DNA from: Chlamydiota bacterium
GTDB lineage: Bacteria; Chlamydiota; Chlamydiia; Chlamydiales; JAJFMK01
Direction: 5' to 3'
NCBI GenBank assembly: GCA_021772215.1
Contig: JAJFMK010000144.1
Span: forward strand, 1-7,299
Length of the DNA: 7,299 nucleotides
Shown here one piece after another: positions 5,592 to 7,299 of the stretch; position 1 is the first letter of the stretch, and each line of letters begins with the position of its first letter. A program made the position numbers and the translations under genes. A model generated the notes under the pieces. It did no database searches. It saw nothing but the letters and a program-made list of their open reading frames with translations, and was not told where the DNA came from.

Positions 5592-6666
5592 TTAACCAGT
5601 ATCGTGTATGCCTCAATTGTCCTGTTCTTTTCAGAGCTCCCTTCTCTACTAAATCGGCTAAATCTCTTGTTGCTGTCGCTCTGGATGTCTTAGTAATGGA
5701 GAGATAGTTTTCTGTACTGAGCCCACCCATAAACCCCTCAGGCCCCTCCTTAAACATCCTAAGTAAAACCTTCTCTTGTCTTGAGTTAATCTGACCAACC
5801 AAACTATTTAGTAATTTAGATTTAGTAATTAGGAAGTGAATTAATTCTAAAGATCTATTTAGCGCATCAACGATGACATCCGCAAAAAACTGGATCCAGC
5901 TATCTGCTTCCAAACATCGATTACACCCCTCGAGGGCTGCATAGTACTCTCTCTTTTTCTCACTTAGAATCTTTGAGATCGCAATCAGTATCGGCTCACC
6001 CAAACTTTGAGAAAGGGATTTTTCAACAATAGCACGGCCAATGCGCCCATTTCCATCTTCAAAGGGATGTATCGATTCGAAGTAAAGATGAGCAATCGAA
6101 GCCCTAACTAATGGAGACAGACGATCTTTGGATTCATTAAACCATTTTACAAACCGCTCCATCTCAAGCTCAACTTGACTCGATGGCGGCGCCTCAAAAA
6201 AGACTCTCTGCCGCAGATGTTGATTTGAGACAATTTGCATCGGATCGTCATGAGTTCGGTATCGACCAACCTCTGTACCCTCCAAAAATGACCCTTTAAG
6301 CAGCTCTTGCCATACGAACAGAGTGTCATGGGTTAAGGGTTCTTCAAAGGATTTATATACTCCCCACATTAAATCCCCCATTCCACGCTCTCTTACAGGC
6401 AACCGCTTTACCTCAAGCCCAAAGTGGCGTCTAATAGAGATCTGAAGACTTTCTCTCTCTAAAACTTCTCCTTCGATCTCAGAACTCTTCAACCCCTCAT
6501 CACTTAAGACTTCAACAATAAGCTGTTCTTGTTCCCCCTGATCTAAATGTCTCAAAACAGCCATAACTCCCCCAACCCCCTGAATAAACCGTCGCTCCAA
6601 CTGAGTAACAAACGCTGGGTCATAGACAAAATTTGGCCAATCTGGCAGCTGCCAATTCCACGGCAT
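5581..6666 (-). CDS. Fic family protein, class II (DUF4172-like N terminus, Fic core, winged-helix C terminus)
   Basis: A 361-residue Fic protein, expected to transfer AMP (or another nucleotide-derived group) from a nucleotide to target-protein hydroxyls. The N terminus (WNWQLPDWPNFVYD, 3-16) is the DUF4172-type start. The inhibitory helix motif (S/T)xxxE(G/N) is present as SSEIEG (61-66), which marks class II autoinhibited Fic enzymes. GRYRTHD (134-140) precedes the flap region. The catalytic loop HPFEDGNGRIGR (200-211) is fully conserved, with His200 as general base. The C-terminal part (about 295-361; LSITKTSRATATRDLADLVEKGAL) is a winged-helix DNA-binding domain, suggesting it regulates itself. 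The start at 6666 has AGGGAGG about 11 bases upstream, slightly long but convincing. The final Thr-Ser-stop is encoded by antisense argS-remnant DNA. All key residues are intact, so it should be active; the target is unknown. Confidence 0.94.
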   Translation of the reverse strand: MPWNWQLPDWPNFVYDPAFVTQLERRFIQGVGGVMAVLRHLDQGEQEQLIVEVLSDEGLKSSEIEGEVLERESLQISIRRHFGLEVKRLPVRERGMGDLMWGVYKSFEEPLTHDTLFVWQELLKGSFLEGTEVGRYRTHDDPMQIVSNQHLRQRVFFEAPPSSQVELEMERFVKWFNESKDRLSPLVRASIAHLYFESIHPFEDGNGRIGRAIVEKSLSQSLGEPILIAISKILSEKKREYYAALEGCNRCLEADSWIQFFADVIVDALNRSLELIHFLITKSKLLNSLVGQINSRQEKVLLRMFKEGPEGFMGGLSTENYLSITKTSRATATRDLADLVEKGALKRTGQLRHTRYWLITS

Positions 6667-6683
6667 GATTGATAGAACCTCCC

Positions 6684-6765
6684 TCTATAACTCATAGTAT
6701 ACCATATTTGTGAGTTATAGAAAAGAATCCTATAACTCAAAATTTGGCTATTTTCTGAGCCATAA
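6684..6765. promoter_or_regulatory. Iterated inverted-repeat operator array upstream of fic
   Basis: TCTATAACTCA (6684-6694) and TGAGTTATAGA (6711-6721) form a perfect 11-bp inverted repeat with a 16-bp spacer. A second CTATAACTCA (6730-6739) is followed after the same 16-bp spacer by TGAGCCATAA (6756-6765), which matches TGAGTTATAG at 7 of 10 positions. The two units begin 45 bp apart. The first unit brackets the fic -10 box, so a bound repressor would block transcription. The winged-helix domain of the Fic protein is the obvious candidate ligand, but this is inference. Confidence 0.8.
6696..6704 (-). promoter_or_regulatory. Extended -10 promoter element of fic
   Basis: On the minus strand, TGGTATACT reads from 6704 to 6696: a TGn extension followed by TATACT, 5 of 6 to the -10 consensus. 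The -35 region is poor (TTTTCT 17 bp upstream), consistent with an extended -10 promoter. It sits inside the spacer of the operator palindrome. The transcript would begin near 6689, before the AGGGAGG ribosome site. Confidence 0.55.
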
Positions 6766-6785
6766 AATGTTATCCTATTGATTTT

Positions 6786-7299
6786 CTAGGACTTAAGAAG
6801 AGGCAAAGCGCGGCTAAATTCCTTCTCCTGGGGTCCATTTGACGGTGCCACCGCCACCTTGGAGGGTTTTAGGGGAAGCTCCTGCACGTAGCGAGGCAAA
6901 GCGTAGCCAGGGAGGACCTTGGCGAGCTCATCTATGAGTTTGAGCCCCTCCTCTTTGAGAACCTCAAAGTGGGCAGCGCCGGCGACGCGGTCGAGTTGAT
7001 GGAGATAGTAGGGCAAGACGCCGTGGTTAACGAGAGTTAAGAAGAGTTCCTCTAAGACTTCGACGCTATCGTTAACGCCACGCAGGAGGACGGTCTGGTT
7101 GAGGAGAAGCACGCCGGCCGCTCTTAAGCGATCCAGGGCCGCAAAGACGTCCGCATCAAACTCTCGCGGATGGTTGGAATGGAGTACGAAGACAATCCGC
7201 TTCTTCGAATCCTGAACTAGCTGTAAAAACTCCTCATCAATACGCTCAGGGATCCCTAAGGGAAAACGGCTGTGGATCCGGACTCTCTCGATGTGATCT
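6786..7299 (-). CDS. epmB: EF-P (R)-beta-lysylation protein EpmB / KamA-family lysine 2,3-aminomutase, C-terminal part (runs off right edge)
   Basis: This is the last 170 codons of a radical-SAM, PLP-dependent lysine aminomutase. EpmB converts (S)-alpha-lysine to (R)-beta-lysine, which EpmA attaches to elongation factor P. Visible signatures include VRIHSRFPLGIPERI near the left end of the fragment, VLHSNHPREFDAD, LLLNQTVLLRGVND, GVLPYYLHQLDRVAGAAHF and GYALPRYVQELP. PSKVAV, with the lysine codon at 6860-6858, matches the PLP-binding lysine position of EpmB (PSK) rather than the GGGGK of clostridial KamA; that and the short tail favour EpmB over a free-lysine enzyme. The radical-SAM CxxxC motif is beyond the window edge. 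The gene lies upstream of fic on the same strand, 119 bp away, with the fic operators between them. The 3' end is partly duplicated at 5187-5270. Confidence 0.86.
   Translation of the reverse strand, partial: DHIERVRIHSRFPLGIPERIDEEFLQLVQDSKKRIVFVLHSNHPREFDADVFAALDRLRAAGVLLLNQTVLLRGVNDSVEVLEELFLTLVNHGVLPYYLHQLDRVAGAAHFEVLKEEGLKLIDELAKVLPGYALPRYVQELPLKPSKVAVAPSNGPQEKEFSRALPLLKS

Noticed and set aside
6552..6740. 62-codon minus-strand open frame covering the fic start and operators
   Set aside because: It overlaps fic out of frame, runs through the palindromes and resembles nothing; a shadow frame.
6745..6762. Possible terminator hairpin for epmB (TGGCT / AGCCA with 8-base loop)
   Set aside because: The stem is only 5 bp and the following T-run on the minus strand is short and broken; the same bases are better explained as the degenerate second operator half site.

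Overview
The window looks like a chromosomal segment of a bacterium in the phylum Chlamydiae, probably an environmental (amoeba-associated type) lineage. This is an inference. It rests on a leftmost gene resembling a conserved hypothetical family I associate with Chlamydiae (DUF2709-like), leucine-dehydrogenase-type enzymes of the kind chlamydiae carry, and an EpmB/KamA-type lysine aminomutase. I see no phage structural genes, transposase, rRNA, tRNA or CRISPR array.

Layout. 1-373 (-) is the N-terminal part of the DUF2709-like protein, running off the left edge. A roughly 110-bp divergent intergenic region (374-482) follows. Then comes a tight three-gene run on the + strand: two tandem leucine-dehydrogenase-type paralogues (483-1616 and 1600-2652, overlapping by 17 bp) and argS (2649-4373, ATGA overlap). 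This housekeeping part is compact and apparently intact.

From 4374 to 6666 the region is accessory. An HI1419/HI1420-type toxin-antitoxin operon (4549-5183, +) has its own promoter placed so close that the toxin mRNA may be leaderless. Immediately behind it is a graveyard: an 84-bp remnant of the 3' end of the epmB/kamA gene (5187-5270, -), the C-terminal tail of a RelE-type toxin (5385-5497, -) with its last codons duplicated as a 28-bp direct repeat (5328-5355 and 5376-5403), and a 94-bp second copy of the argS 3' end (5498-5591, +). A full-length class II Fic AMP-transferase-type protein follows on the - strand (5581-6666), with a striking inverted-repeat operator array around its promoter. 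The right edge (6786-7299, -) is the C-terminal half of the intact epmB/kamA gene.

Main interpretation. The boundary 'argS 3' end ... epmB 3' end' occurs twice in tandem: argS - toxin/antitoxin - epmB remnant, then argS remnant - fic - epmB. This looks like two alternative cargo versions of one convergent argS/epmB junction, joined by duplication or by recombination with a related genome. Differences in the epmB remnant are mostly synonymous (9 of 12, all transitions), which suggests it diverged as a working gene before being stranded here. The junction appears to be a small hotspot for stress/toxin-type modules (HigBA-like, RelE, Fic). The Fic gene takes its last residues and stop codon from the antisense strand of the argS remnant.
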